64,000 nucleotides of DNA from CAZTJA01 sp964613745 (GTDB lineage Bacteria > Desulfobacterota > Desulfomonilia > Desulfomonilales > Desulfomonilaceae): positions 1-64,000 of the forward strand of contig CAZTJA010000003.1 of the NCBI GenBank assembly GCA_964613745.1, read 5' to 3'. The translations under genes and the position numbers were made by a program. This document shows positions 45,253 to 54,580 of this stretch, in pieces. The stretch's first letter is position 1. Each line of letters starts with the position of its first letter. The notes beneath the pieces are model-generated. The model had not been told where the DNA came from. It did no database searches and worked only from the letters and a program-made list of their open reading frames with translations.

Positions 45253-47358
45253 TTACCTCTGACATGAAGCAGTGCTGATTACATTTCGTATTGTTTCGAA
45301 GAGCGCTCTCGTATCAATGGGTTTGGTCAGGTATGCATCGCATCCTGCCTTCATGGCTATCTCTCTATTATGAGGCATAGCATGAGCCGTTACGATAATA
45401 ATAGGAATGTGCCTTGTCCGATCGTCGGCTTTGAGCTGTTTTGTAACTTCGAGTCCACTCTTCCCGGGCAATGCGACATCCATGAGGATGAGGTCGGGTT
45501 TGCACTCAAACGCGAGTCGTTCGCCGTCTTCCCCATTCCAAGCCTTAATGATTTCGCACTCCATTCCTTCGAGAACGCTGCAAACCAGATTCATGTTCAT
45601 CTCGTTGTCTTCCACAACAAGGATTTTGCAAAATGCGGCAAAGTTTTCGGTTGGCTGAAAAGCTTGTTCAAAGATAGCGGTCTCTCGTTTGGACCTTTGG
45701 GCTTCAGGTTTATTAATTGACTCCGCCCAGATGAGGGGAAGAGTAAACGAAAACGTACTACCCTCTCCAGGTCCTCCACTTTCGACCCAAATTTTTCCGC
45801 CATGAAGCTCCACCAGGTTTCTCGTTAATGAAAGACCTAGACCTGTCCCTTGTCGAGTCCTAGTGTATGACGAATCTACCTGCTCAAAAGGATCAAATAT
45901 TCGTTGTCTGTCGTCCGGAGCCAAACCTATTCCGGTATCTCGAATACTGACGATAAGTTGGTCATTAGCCACTGAAGCACTAAGCTTTATCGAGCCCCCG
46001 TCAGGAGTAAACTTTGCCGCGTTTGAGAGCAGATTGTAAATGATTTGTTTAATTCTGACTTCATCGGCTCTGATGTTTGAGGTCCTAAACGAATCATCAA
46101 TTTCGATACTTAATCTAAGCCCATGGCGCAATGCTTTTTCCTTGATCATGACGGTTGAGGCCTCGAGCAAGTCCGCTAAATTACATGAAGTTACGTCGAG
46201 ACATATTTTTCCCGCCTCGATTTTCGCCAAATCAAGGATGTCATTGATGAGGTTGAGAAGGTGTCGGCCGCTTTCCCGAATTTGCTTAACGAAAACCCCT
46301 TGACGGTCGTTCAATTCACCGAAACTTCCGTCCTCCAACAGCTCTGAAAAACCGATCACTGCGTTCAAGGGGGTGCGTAGCTCATGGCTCATGTTTGTCA
46401 GAAATTCGCTTTTCGCAGTGCTGGCCGCTTCGGCTTCAGCTTTCAACCGGCTGACGGTTGCGAGCGTAGATTCAAGCTCCCGCTGGATGCGTTTTCTTTC
46501 GGTAACGTCACGAATCGTTACGAGAATGAGATCCCTGTGATGAAGCTTGATCCCTCTAAGGTGAATTTCCGCTTCAAATGAATTCTCCCCAAGAACCGGC
46601 ATTCCTATGCCCTCGAAGGATTTGATCTCACCTTCTAATATATTTTCCCACAATTCCGGTAAATCCTGTTTGTCCAATGGAAGGGCATAATAATCTCCAG
46701 ATTTAGAAGGGCTTTCTTTCCTGCTGGAAATGGTAGACCACAGCCCTACCATTTCATATACTTTGTCGTTCGCATTTACTACGGTACCCAAATGATCGTG
46801 CACAATTATGAAATCAGGTACGCTATTGAAAACAATACTTATTGCACTCTCGTTATTGGCCCAGTTCTCTCTAGTAAAAATGTCTTCTTGACTCAGAACT
46901 CTTGTAATTCCAACCATTCCTCTCAATGATCCATGATATTCGTTGGAAAAATTGTTTTCAATTGAGACCAAGGAACCATCTCGGGTTCTGCCGGAATGAA
47001 CCGTGCGGTAATTAGATCCAGGCTTCGATTTACGAACTTCAGCTCCCCAGTAGAAATTCGTCTCCCACATTTCTGGTGGGAGTAGCCGTTGAATCGGTTC
47101 TCCTATGAGGCTGTCACGAGGAATACCTGTATATTTTTCAATGCTATTACTAATAAATTTGATCCTGCCGTCGTAATCCACCAACTGTATGCAGTCATCA
47201 CATGCATCCATTATGTCCAAGTACCAGGCTGCTTTTGATTCGGCTTGTTTCAAAGATTCACGTAATTGCAGGACTTCGGATTGTAATTGAGCTAATTCGG
47301 CCTTGAGCCGTTCAATCTCCGACGAAAGTTCATTTTTTGACGAGTCGCACAGGTTCAT
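45253..47358 (-). CDS. Hybrid sensor histidine kinase
   Basis: A 701-residue cytoplasmic hybrid kinase without membrane helices. Order: N-terminal coiled coil (about 5-45), PAS (about 45-165), PAS (about 170-300), HisKA with the phospho-acceptor histidine in SHELRTP near 337, HATPase with the N-box NLLSNAAKF and the GTGLGLSL G-box, and a C-terminal receiver with DLILMDVALPGKSG. AAGGAG supports the ATG. A receiver at the end implies a phosphorelay through an HPt protein; one HPt is encoded at the end of the window. Confidence 0.94.
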   Translation of the reverse strand: MNLCDSSKNELSSEIERLKAELAQLQSEVLQLRESLKQAESKAAWYLDIMDACDDCIQLVDYDGRIKFISNSIEKYTGIPRDSLIGEPIQRLLPPEMWETNFYWGAEVRKSKPGSNYRTVHSGRTRDGSLVSIENNFSNEYHGSLRGMVGITRVLSQEDIFTRENWANNESAISIVFNSVPDFIIVHDHLGTVVNANDKVYEMVGLWSTISSRKESPSKSGDYYALPLDKQDLPELWENILEGEIKSFEGIGMPVLGENSFEAEIHLRGIKLHHRDLILVTIRDVTERKRIQRELESTLATVSRLKAEAEAASTAKSEFLTNMSHELRTPLNAVIGFSELLEDGSFGELNDRQGVFVKQIRESGRHLLNLINDILDLAKIEAGKICLDVTSCNLADLLEASTVMIKEKALRHGLRLSIEIDDSFRTSNIRADEVRIKQIIYNLLSNAAKFTPDGGSIKLSASVANDQLIVSIRDTGIGLAPDDRQRIFDPFEQVDSSYTRTRQGTGLGLSLTRNLVELHGGKIWVESGGPGEGSTFSFTLPLIWAESINKPEAQRSKRETAIFEQAFQPTENFAAFCKILVVEDNEMNMNLVCSVLEGMECEIIKAWNGEDGERLAFECKPDLILMDVALPGKSGLEVTKQLKADDRTRHIPIIIVTAHAMPHNREIAMKAGCDAYLTKPIDTRALFETIRNVISTASCQR

Positions 47359-47541
47359 GGTGGCTCCTTGAAGCAGATCTGTTTAGGGGCAGTTCAAAGA
47401 TCTCCGACCTGCATGGAAAGTGCTCCGCATGCTCTCCAAGCTGGACATTGTCGTCTTTAACGAATTGTTCGTTGGTGGACCATGGCTTCATCAATACAAA
47501 GCTATCCTGCGAATGGCGGCATTGCAGTCGGTCACCTGCCG

Positions 47542-49290
47542 CTAAAAATCAGCGCTCATGACCACTTCCATCCCGAAAACCGGGTCGATTTTTCTTTCGG
47601 GATTGATGCCGAAACTGTTCATTGGGTTAGGAGTTTTCCACCCATCAACTGATCTGTCGATACAAGCGTAGCTAAACCATTTGCCGGGTTTCCAAATACC
47701 GAAGGTACCCGATAACGTGTAGCCCTCAAGAAGTTTCCAGCCGAGCCCAAAATCACATTCGTATCCCAAGTCCGTATCCGGAATTGATGGAGCCGCCGAG
47801 GTATACTGATCGGATTCAAGATATTGGACTGCTCCGCTGAACCGTGGTTGAGGAGCTGTTGTAAGATAATCCGGGCGAACAAATCCCCAGCCGTACCCAT
47901 GCGATATCCTTTCTGCATGGAACAATGTCGCAAAGATGTTCAGGTTCGATGCAACTGCGTAGTCCAGGCGAACACCAAGCGCATGAGCATCAGTCATGTA
48001 TCCGTTCGCACTATCAGCCGTAAAAGAATTGTTGCCGCCCCCGTACGTATAGGACAGCAGCAGACTATACGGTCTGAATAATGTAACGTTGCTGAATGCC
48101 GATATGAAACGGATGTCGGCTTGCCGGTCTATCCTGATTCCATGCCTTCTGTCAGGTCCCGGAACCCAAGCCCACAAGAACGCCAATTTTGATGGACCGG
48201 AGACGAACCCTGCTTCAGCGGCATATCGCCAATGGTCCAAATAACTTGGGGCGAACCTGCTGCGTCCGCCCTCCATGATTCCGGAAGAAGAACTGAGCCA
48301 TCTCTGGTTCCGCACCGTTCCTACGAGCCACGCGGTTTCAGCATTGAGAAAGAATTTTCCATTATTGTATTTGAGGTAAATGCTGCCGTCGGTTGCGGTG
48401 GTTTCCGTTGGGACAACGGCAAAACGACCTGTGGGCGCGATCGGATCGTCAACTCCTTGGAATGAAGCGGATTCAGGACCTGTCCGAAACTCGAAATAAC
48501 GTACTCCTATACCGACAGACAGGGAGGCGGAATCGTAGGTCATCCCTCCACCTATATCCACGGGTCTTTGAGAATTCTTATCAGTGAGGGAGTAATAAGC
48601 CAAATAGCTCGGCGAAATTGACCATGGCACCGTATTAATCCCAAACCTAAACGGTCCGTAAGGGATCATGAGCAGAACGCCGACTGCATCGGAATTGTCT
48701 TCAGCATCAAACATCAATCCCATGCCGAACGGAGCGGGACGTTTCCCGGCTACAATAATCCCCCATGGATTTTGTACGGAGAGCCAGAGCGTATTCCAAT
48801 ATCCGGGTGAAAAGGACCTGTTGATCCCCGGAGAGAGACCTTCGGGATATCTTGGTCTTACAAGTAACCCCGGGCTTGTGGGAGCATCCGGAGTCGCCCA
48901 TGATGCTATCCTGTAACTCCCCCGAACTCGCATGGCGGGATTTATTCTAAATTCCGGTTCCAAAGTCATGTAAAAATAAGTGACCGCAAGATCGGAACCG
49001 GAAGAAAGTTGACCAATCTGATTTCCAAGCCAACTATTCATAGAAGCTGCGCTGCCTCTGGTGCCTCCATAACCTGCAGGATTGTCAGAATTGTCAGTGT
49101 CGAAAGGTCCGAAAAAGCTCGCATTGCCGATTTTCGAATAGAGGTAATATTCCCACCGGTAATTCCCGGTCAAAGAAAATTCCCAACAGAACGCCTGAGT
49201 AAACGAGATGAAAAGACACAGGATGAGAAAAGGAATGAAGCGAAATCCTGGACGCATAGGCCCCCCAAACTGCGAAATGCCCCCCTTCAT
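47542..49290 (-). CDS. Porin-like outer-membrane protein
   Basis: A 582-residue exported protein. A signal peptide spans about residues 17-36 (FIPFLILCLFISFTQAFC). The mature part is an alternating-strand barrel, rich in W, Y and G (LTGNYRWEYYLYSKIG, YGGGNNSFT, LSGTFGIWKPGKWF), and ends EVVMSADF with the C-terminal F of outer-membrane proteins. It resembles alginate-export-type or other large porins only in general form. GGAGAG lies before the ATG, and a second possible start lies 11 codons in. Divergent from the yellow-family gene. Confidence 0.82.
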   Translation of the reverse strand: MKGGISQFGGPMRPGFRFIPFLILCLFISFTQAFCWEFSLTGNYRWEYYLYSKIGNASFFGPFDTDNSDNPAGYGGTRGSAASMNSWLGNQIGQLSSGSDLAVTYFYMTLEPEFRINPAMRVRGSYRIASWATPDAPTSPGLLVRPRYPEGLSPGINRSFSPGYWNTLWLSVQNPWGIIVAGKRPAPFGMGLMFDAEDNSDAVGVLLMIPYGPFRFGINTVPWSISPSYLAYYSLTDKNSQRPVDIGGGMTYDSASLSVGIGVRYFEFRTGPESASFQGVDDPIAPTGRFAVVPTETTATDGSIYLKYNNGKFFLNAETAWLVGTVRNQRWLSSSSGIMEGGRSRFAPSYLDHWRYAAEAGFVSGPSKLAFLWAWVPGPDRRHGIRIDRQADIRFISAFSNVTLFRPYSLLLSYTYGGGNNSFTADSANGYMTDAHALGVRLDYAVASNLNIFATLFHAERISHGYGWGFVRPDYLTTAPQPRFSGAVQYLESDQYTSAAPSIPDTDLGYECDFGLGWKLLEGYTLSGTFGIWKPGKWFSYACIDRSVDGWKTPNPMNSFGINPERKIDPVFGMEVVMSADF

Positions 49291-49612
49291 TCTACACTCT
49301 CCGTGATCTCCCCTTCCGGATCATAGGTCTTCAAGCGAAACCTTTGACGGCCTAGTTCATAGGAGTTCCTGGAGTTCCGGATTAACCACTTTTCGTGAAT
49401 GTGAAATTCTGAGCGTAGATGAGAACTACATAGTAGTACAAAATGCTCCAATTACGCAAATTAAAATACCATTTAGAGCAATAGACAAATCACATTAAGT
49501 AGTGAATAATATAGATAAATACAGGTCACTCTGAAATGCGCGACTGTGAACGACATTATTCATGAAACTTATTTCATGAAATCGGCGCGCCAAATCCGAA
49601 GTGGAGATTCTT
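49291..49612. other. Divergent intergenic region, 322 bases
   Basis: It separates the porin-like and yellow-family genes, which read away from it. It is A/T-rich and contains two TTCATGAA palindromes (49559-49580). No open frame or structured RNA was recognised. Confidence 0.6.
49559..49580. promoter_or_regulatory. Two tandem TTCATGAA palindromes
   Basis: Two perfect 8-bp palindromes, 49559-49566 and 49573-49580, lie 14 bases centre to centre, 33-54 bases before the yellow-family start codon. Tandem dyads of this kind are typical operator half-sites bound by two dimers. Confidence 0.4.
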
Positions 49613-50803
49613 ATGAACATTTCCAGAATTGTTTACGTCTTCATCCTTGTCTTTGTCGTGACGGTGGGGGTAACACGGGGCGATTCACCGGCAGATATGG
49701 AAGTCAATTGTGCACCGGAGAAGGCTCCGTCCCAGAAGAATATCGGTCAAATAGAACCTGTGGCTTGCTTTTTTCATGCAATGCCGACCGGAGTAACTGT
49801 TTCTCAAAGCGGCAGAGTTTTTGTCAATTTCCCGAAATGGGGTGACAAGGTTGCTCACACGGTGGCTGAGATAAAAAGAGGCAAAGAAGTCGCATTTCCG
49901 AGTGCAGAATTCAACACCTTCGAGGAGAATAAAGCCGGCGAAAGACTCGTATCGGTGCAGAGCGTAGTTGTTGACCCGGCGGATCGTCTCTGGATTTTAG
50001 ATACAGGTCGCATCGAATGGGGACCTCCGAAACCAAATGGGCCTAAGCTGGTCTGCGTTGATCTTAGAACCGACAAAGTGGTGAATATCATTCTGATTCC
50101 GCCTGATGTCGCACTGACCGACACTTACCTAAATGACGTGCGTTTTGATCTGAAGAAGGGAAAAGCTGGGTTTGCTTTCATAACTGATTCTTCCGGAAAA
50201 AATCCCGGCATTATCGTTGTCGATTTAGCATCCGGCAAGAGTTGGCGCAAATTGACAAAGCACGAATCCACAATGCCGGTTAGTGATTTCATATCTCTAG
50301 TTGAGGGGTCTCCTATGATGAACCGACCTGCTGATAGGCAGGCTTCACCGGTTCAAGTAGGCGCGGATGGCATTGCAATCAGTAATGACGGAAAAAGGCT
50401 TTATTATTGTCCACTCTCAAGCTGGGCACTCTACAGTGTTGATACCGAAGCTCTGACAAATCAGGAAATGACGGACGAAACTGTAGCAAAGACAGTCGTA
50501 TATGAAGGATCTAAAACCGCATCGGACGGTCTGGAATCAGATGCCGATGGAAACATTTACGTGACCGCGTATGATCATAATGCCATTCTCGTTAGAAAGC
50601 CGGATAAATCGCATCATACGATAGTAAGTGATCCGAGAGTGCTCTGGCCGGATACCTTATCGGTGGCCTCAGACGGATACCTCTACTTCATAGCGAATCA
50701 GTTGCATCGGCAAAAACAATTTCATAATGGTCAAGATCTGAGGGAAAAACCTTACATGCTCTTCCGTGTGAAGACAGGTGCAAAACCTGTACTGCTCAAG
50801 TAA
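49613..50803 (+). CDS. Major royal jelly/yellow-family protein
   Basis: A 396-residue exported protein of the MRJP/yellow family, a six-bladed propeller better known from insects, with scattered bacterial members annotated as L-dopachrome-tautomerase-related. A signal peptide (about 1-23) is followed by repeated blades: FVNFPKWGD, VVVDPADRLWILDTGRIEWG, GIIVVDLASGKSWRKL, DGIAISNDGKRLYYCPLSSW and GLESDADGNIYVTAYDHN. The HESTMP and SWALYSV positions are diagnostic. GGAG supports this ATG over a GTG 12 bases earlier. Bacterial members may be lactonase-like; substrate unknown. Confidence 0.92.
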   Translation: MNISRIVYVFILVFVVTVGVTRGDSPADMEVNCAPEKAPSQKNIGQIEPVACFFHAMPTGVTVSQSGRVFVNFPKWGDKVAHTVAEIKRGKEVAFPSAEFNTFEENKAGERLVSVQSVVVDPADRLWILDTGRIEWGPPKPNGPKLVCVDLRTDKVVNIILIPPDVALTDTYLNDVRFDLKKGKAGFAFITDSSGKNPGIIVVDLASGKSWRKLTKHESTMPVSDFISLVEGSPMMNRPADRQASPVQVGADGIAISNDGKRLYYCPLSSWALYSVDTEALTNQEMTDETVAKTVVYEGSKTASDGLESDADGNIYVTAYDHNAILVRKPDKSHHTIVSDPRVLWPDTLSVASDGYLYFIANQLHRQKQFHNGQDLREKPYMLFRVKTGAKPVLLK

Positions 50804-50825
50804 GGAAAATGGAGATCTGCACGAA

Positions 50826-51773
50826 TTGGATTTACCTGAAATCTGCATACCCAAAGAATTTGAATTGGTTCGTGCAGATCGAGCTTTAGCTGCGCTGCTA
50901 GGCACCGTGACCAGATCACGTATCGCCAAGCTGATTAAAGCCGGCAAAATCTTCATCAACGGTAAACCATTGTCCTCTTCGACGTTACTGAGAACGGGAG
51001 ATAAAGTCGAAATCCTATCTGAACCTGATGGTCAAACTCGTGATGAAATTGTTCACGTCCCAGAATTTAGAATTTTGTATGAAGACGATCAATTGATAGT
51101 CATTGATAAACCCGCGGGGCTGGTCGTTCACCCTGGAGCGGGACGCGCATCCGGAACTCTTATGGACAAATTAGTCGAAACTCGACCGGATATGATTGGG
51201 GTAGGTCAGGAGGGACGCTGGGGAATAGTTCACAGACTTGATCGCGATACTTCCGGAGTTATTGTGGTCGCAAAAACGCATCAGGCGTACGAGTGTCTTG
51301 CCCCACAGTTCCGAGACCATACTACTCACAGGACATACCTTGCGATTGTAAGGACCGTACCAAAAGAGGATACGGGGACAATCAATGCGGAATTGGGAAG
51401 ACATTCAAAGGAGAGAAAGAAGATATCCACCCGCACGAAAAAGGGAAGGCGAGCAGTTACTCGTTGGAAGGTTCTCAAAAGATTTAGGTCTATCACCCTC
51501 CTTGAAATTACCCCGGAAACGGGTAGAACGCATCAAATTCGGGTTCATTTGGCTTCGATTGGGCTACCAGTATTAGGTGACCAGGTTTACGGGCTGACCC
51601 GAAAAACCAAGAAAGTATCATCGTCAGGAAAAGGATATCAATTAAATCGACAAGCATTGCACGCTGCACAATTAGGTTTCATCCATCCCGACGGGAGAAC
51701 ACTTTATTTCTCGTCGGATATGCCGGAGGACATGGCAGCAATCATCAGGGATCAGGAAACGAGCAATGAGTGA
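50826..51773 (+). CDS. RluD-family pseudouridine synthase
   Basis: A 315-residue enzyme that isomerises uridines in rRNA. An S4 RNA-binding domain (about 20-70) is followed by the catalytic domain with HRLDRDTSGVIVVAKT, carrying the active-site aspartate, and ends with ETGRTHQIRVHLASIGLPVLGD. It fits RluD/RluC-type enzymes; the exact target cannot be read. The start is uncertain: the frame is open to 50778, overlapping the preceding gene, but TTG at 50826 has GGAGAT upstream. Confidence 0.9.
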   Translation: MDLPEICIPKEFELVRADRALAALLGTVTRSRIAKLIKAGKIFINGKPLSSSTLLRTGDKVEILSEPDGQTRDEIVHVPEFRILYEDDQLIVIDKPAGLVVHPGAGRASGTLMDKLVETRPDMIGVGQEGRWGIVHRLDRDTSGVIVVAKTHQAYECLAPQFRDHTTHRTYLAIVRTVPKEDTGTINAELGRHSKERKKISTRTKKGRRAVTRWKVLKRFRSITLLEITPETGRTHQIRVHLASIGLPVLGDQVYGLTRKTKKVSSSGKGYQLNRQALHAAQLGFIHPDGRTLYFSSDMPEDMAAIIRDQETSNE

Positions 51774-51844
51774 GCTCAAATTTTCGTTGGCTTAATTTCT
51801 CAATATCCGAACGATCTGCTCTCAGCCCTTTAGGTGCTTGAAAT

Positions 51845-53122
51845 CTACAGGCTTTTTTCGGCTGCTGCTAATGTTGCGCTCACATCTTCTTCGGAATGAG
51901 CCATTCCGAGGAACCATGCTTCAAAAGGTGAAGGAGCCAGATAAATGCCCTGATCGAGCATTTTTCCGAAAAAATCGATGAAGGCTTGTTTATTGGATAA
52001 GAGCGCATCTTCGTAGGAATGTACCGGACCCGAATTGAAAAACAAAGAGAGCATTGAACCAACTCGGTTTATGGTATGGGGAATTCCTTTTTTCGTTAGA
52101 ATTGATCTGATACCTGATTCTAGGATGCCGGCCTTACGTTCCAACTCCGGATACGGATTTTCCTTCTTGAGTATATTTAAAGCGGCCACTCCTCCTGAAA
52201 CAGCTAATGGATTACCCGAAAGGGTTCCCGCCTGATAAACTCCACCCACCGGGGCCAAGTGACGCATAACTTCTTTCGGCCCGCCGAACGCGCCTACTGG
52301 AAGTCCGCCTCCAATAATCTTACCAAGACAAGTCAGATCGGGTCTGATGTCATAAAGTTCCTGTGCTCCACCTAAGGAAACTCGGAATCCGGTAATAACT
52401 TCATCAAAAATGAGCAGAGAACCGTATTTATCGCAAACGGACCGTAAACCCTGCAGGAAACCTGGACTAGGAGGAACGACGCCCATATTTCCGGCTACGG
52501 GCTCGACTATTATTGCGGCCAAGCTATCCGGATTCTTCTTGCAATGATCTTCGACTGCTTCGAGATCGTTATAAGGCACCACCGTCGTCTGCTGCACTAC
52601 GATCGGTGGAACGCCCATTGAATCGGGTAATGAGAGTGTTGCGGCCCCGGAACCTGCCTTTGCCAACATTGCATCGCTGTGTCCGTGATAACATCCGGTG
52701 AATTTCAGTATACCGGTTCTGCCGGTAAATCCCCTTGCCAGTCGGATCGCGCTCATTACTGCTTCTGTACCCGAGCTTACGAGCCGGACCATCTCAATTG
52801 AGGGGACGATTTGGGTTATCAATTCGGCCATTTCTATTTCACGGCGAGTAGGAGCCCCAAAAGAAGTTCCGTGCTGCATGGCTTCCTGAATGGATGCAAG
52901 AATTTGCGGGTGAGCATGGCCTAAAATAAGCGGTCCCCATGAACCTACGTAATCGATATATTCATTTCCATCTTCATCTACAATGCGGCAACCATTTCCC
53001 GATTTAATGAATCGAGGTGGTAGGCCAACCGACTTGAATGCTCTTACCGGCGAATTTACTCCACCGGGAATGACTTCCGCAGCAGCGCGGAACAGCTCTT
53101 CAGATGTTTTCGTCCGGCTCAT
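51845..53122 (-). CDS. hemL: Glutamate-1-semialdehyde 2,1-aminomutase HemL
   Basis: HemL is the PLP enzyme that makes 5-aminolevulinate by the C5 route. The 425-residue protein begins MSRTKTSEELFRAAAEVIPGGVNSPVRAF. It has FTGCYHGHSDAML and EPVAGNMGVV, and the PLP lysine in LGKIIGGGLPVGAFGG near residue 270. GAGG six bases upstream supports the ATG over a TTG 12 bases earlier. ahbB lies 25 bases upstream in the same direction, placing both in tetrapyrrole synthesis. Confidence 0.97.
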   Translation of the reverse strand: MSRTKTSEELFRAAAEVIPGGVNSPVRAFKSVGLPPRFIKSGNGCRIVDEDGNEYIDYVGSWGPLILGHAHPQILASIQEAMQHGTSFGAPTRREIEMAELITQIVPSIEMVRLVSSGTEAVMSAIRLARGFTGRTGILKFTGCYHGHSDAMLAKAGSGAATLSLPDSMGVPPIVVQQTTVVPYNDLEAVEDHCKKNPDSLAAIIVEPVAGNMGVVPPSPGFLQGLRSVCDKYGSLLIFDEVITGFRVSLGGAQELYDIRPDLTCLGKIIGGGLPVGAFGGPKEVMRHLAPVGGVYQAGTLSGNPLAVSGGVAALNILKKENPYPELERKAGILESGIRSILTKKGIPHTINRVGSMLSLFFNSGPVHSYEDALLSNKQAFIDFFGKMLDQGIYLAPSPFEAWFLGMAHSEEDVSATLAAAEKSL

Positions 53123-53147
53123 AACTATCCTCAATCAGTACTATTGG

Positions 53148-53633
53148 TTAATCCTGGGTCTCTTCATCAAAGTAAGTCATACTGACCTTTTTCAGCTCGC
53201 GTTTACTGAAAAGGATCTGATAATCTTCAGCTTTGGTCTTCTCAGCAAGATCCCTAACGGTCTCCAGACACTTTTCCTTCGAATCGGAATGCACCATGGT
53301 GAATAAAGTGCCCTTTTTTTCTCCGAAAGGAGGCCTCTGATAGCAATGACTCACTTCAGGTGAAGAAGCCAGAATGTTTCCGACCTCTTCGATTCGATTG
53401 GGATTTACTGTCCAAACGACCATGCCGTTGAATCCGATGCCGGCCTCGATGTGGCGAATCATGGCTCCCATTCGTCTGATAACGCCGTCTTCCTGCATGC
53501 GCCGGATGCGGTCTATTATTTCCTTTTCCGACACGCCGATTTCCCGTGCCATGATCTCGTAAGGCTCAAGCGACATATCAAGGTCACCTTGCAATGCAAG
53601 GAGGATTTTCTTATCGATTCCGTCGAGTTCCAT
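53148..53633 (-). CDS. ahbB: Siroheme decarboxylase beta subunit AhbB
   Basis: A 161-residue Lrp/AsnC-like protein of the AhbA/AhbB family, which removes two carboxylates from siroheme to give 12,18-didecarboxysiroheme, the first dedicated step of the alternative heme pathway. An N-terminal helix-turn-helix-like part is followed by the RAM-like domain, with RRMGAMIRHIEAGIGFNGMVVW and SHCYQRPPF, whose histidine and tyrosine positions are characteristic. The sequence fits AhbB better than the D or G relatives NirDL. AhbA was not seen nearby. Confidence 0.9.
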   Translation of the reverse strand: MELDGIDKKILLALQGDLDMSLEPYEIMAREIGVSEKEIIDRIRRMQEDGVIRRMGAMIRHIEAGIGFNGMVVWTVNPNRIEEVGNILASSPEVSHCYQRPPFGEKKGTLFTMVHSDSKEKCLETVRDLAEKTKAEDYQILFSKRELKKVSMTYFDEETQD

Positions 53634-53679
53634 TAGTAAGCCCTGGATTCACAGAGATGACGTCGGTAATATATATTCC

Positions 53680-54423
53680 GTGAAAAATATTAACAAACAA
53701 AATGAACTCCCGGCCATAGTCTTCCCGATGGGTATGGAAGCGTTTCCCTTTTTGCAGAAAGTTCAAACCGTTCGGCGTTGGAGATCTTCTTCGGGAGTAT
53801 ACAGACTCGTTTACTTTGAAGGAAGACATCTCTACGTCATCAGATGCGGCATGGGACCGTTAAAAGCAGCAAAAATACTTGATGGCCAGGAATTCAAGCC
53901 TTCAGCCATTGTATGTGCAGGATCAGCGGGGGCTCTCGTCCCTGAACTCAAAATCGGTGATGTCGTTGTATCGGGACGAACCCTTTTCGGTATTGAACCA
54001 CACGATTCCGTTTGTTGGGATGGAGACCTTGTTCAAAAAATGCACAAGATCTGTGCTCGTCATTCCAAGCATTCACGTGTGAGCACTATTGTCACTGTGA
54101 ATAAACCAGTTTTCGATACAAATGAACGGAGGATGCTGCACGAAAAAACTCAGGCGGATGCAGTGGATATGGAAACCCATGCTGTAGGACTTCGGGCGCG
54201 ATCATTAGGGATTCCCTTCCTTGCAATCCGCGTCATTTCCGATGACATGTATACGGCGCGTCCGCCTGAACGTCAGGATCTGAGGAGGGCGATCCGGGAT
54301 CCATTCAGTTTTCACAATTCAGTATATCTAGAATATAAACGCAGGTGGTTTGTGCGAAAATTCAAGAATACAGTGGCATATCTCGCTCCCATATTGATCA
54401 ATCTTGTGCGTCGATTGGACTGA
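53680..54423 (+). CDS. Nucleoside phosphorylase/nucleosidase-family protein
   Basis: A 247-residue protein of the purine nucleoside phosphorylase/MTA-SAH nucleosidase superfamily. GMGPLKAAKIL and CAGSAGALVPELKIGDVVV form the phosphate/ribose region. VDMETHAVGLRARSLGIPFLAIRVISDDM carries the purine-binding ME and the catalytic D. The last 40 residues are basic and not shared by the core family. Members of this group include futalosine hydrolase and hopanoid-linked HpnG, so the substrate is open. The start is GTG with a weak ribosome site; a later ATG is possible. Confidence 0.85.
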   Translation: MKNINKQNELPAIVFPMGMEAFPFLQKVQTVRRWRSSSGVYRLVYFEGRHLYVIRCGMGPLKAAKILDGQEFKPSAIVCAGSAGALVPELKIGDVVVSGRTLFGIEPHDSVCWDGDLVQKMHKICARHSKHSRVSTIVTVNKPVFDTNERRMLHEKTQADAVDMETHAVGLRARSLGIPFLAIRVISDDMYTARPPERQDLRRAIRDPFSFHNSVYLEYKRRWFVRKFKNTVAYLAPILINLVRRLD

Positions 54424-54442
54424 CGCCTGTTCAAATTTTTAA

Positions 54443-54471
54443 TTGACACTTTGTTTCAGCTACTTTATGCT
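54443..54471 (+). promoter_or_regulatory. Promoter of the candidate RNA and membrane protein
   Basis: A perfect TTGACA (54443-54448) is followed after 17 bases by TATGCT (54466-54471, four of six -10 positions). Transcription should start near 54478, about 100 bases before the next gene. Confidence 0.6.
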
Positions 54472-54477
54472 ATAGTC

Positions 54478-54569
54478 GCTAGCCTTGCAATTCGCCCGGC
54501 GGAACGACCGTATCCTCCTTTGCTTGGAGCCATACCCTTTTGTCACAGTCCGTCCGGGCTTCTTTTTTT
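54478..54569 (+). ncRNA. Candidate structured leader or small RNA
   Basis: About 92 bases that fold into a closed structure. GCCCGG-CGGA (54494-54503) pairs with TCCG-T-CCGGGC (54549-54559, one bulged T). Inside, GTAT-n-CTCC (loop TTTGCTT) pairs with GGAG-nn-ATAC as an apical hairpin. A run of seven T (54563-54569) follows the closing stem, so it can terminate transcription. The downstream ATG is 11 bases after the T-run. It could be an attenuating leader, a riboswitch or a free RNA. It does not match a class that I know. Confidence 0.45.
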
Positions 54570-54580
54570 GTAGGTCGTTT

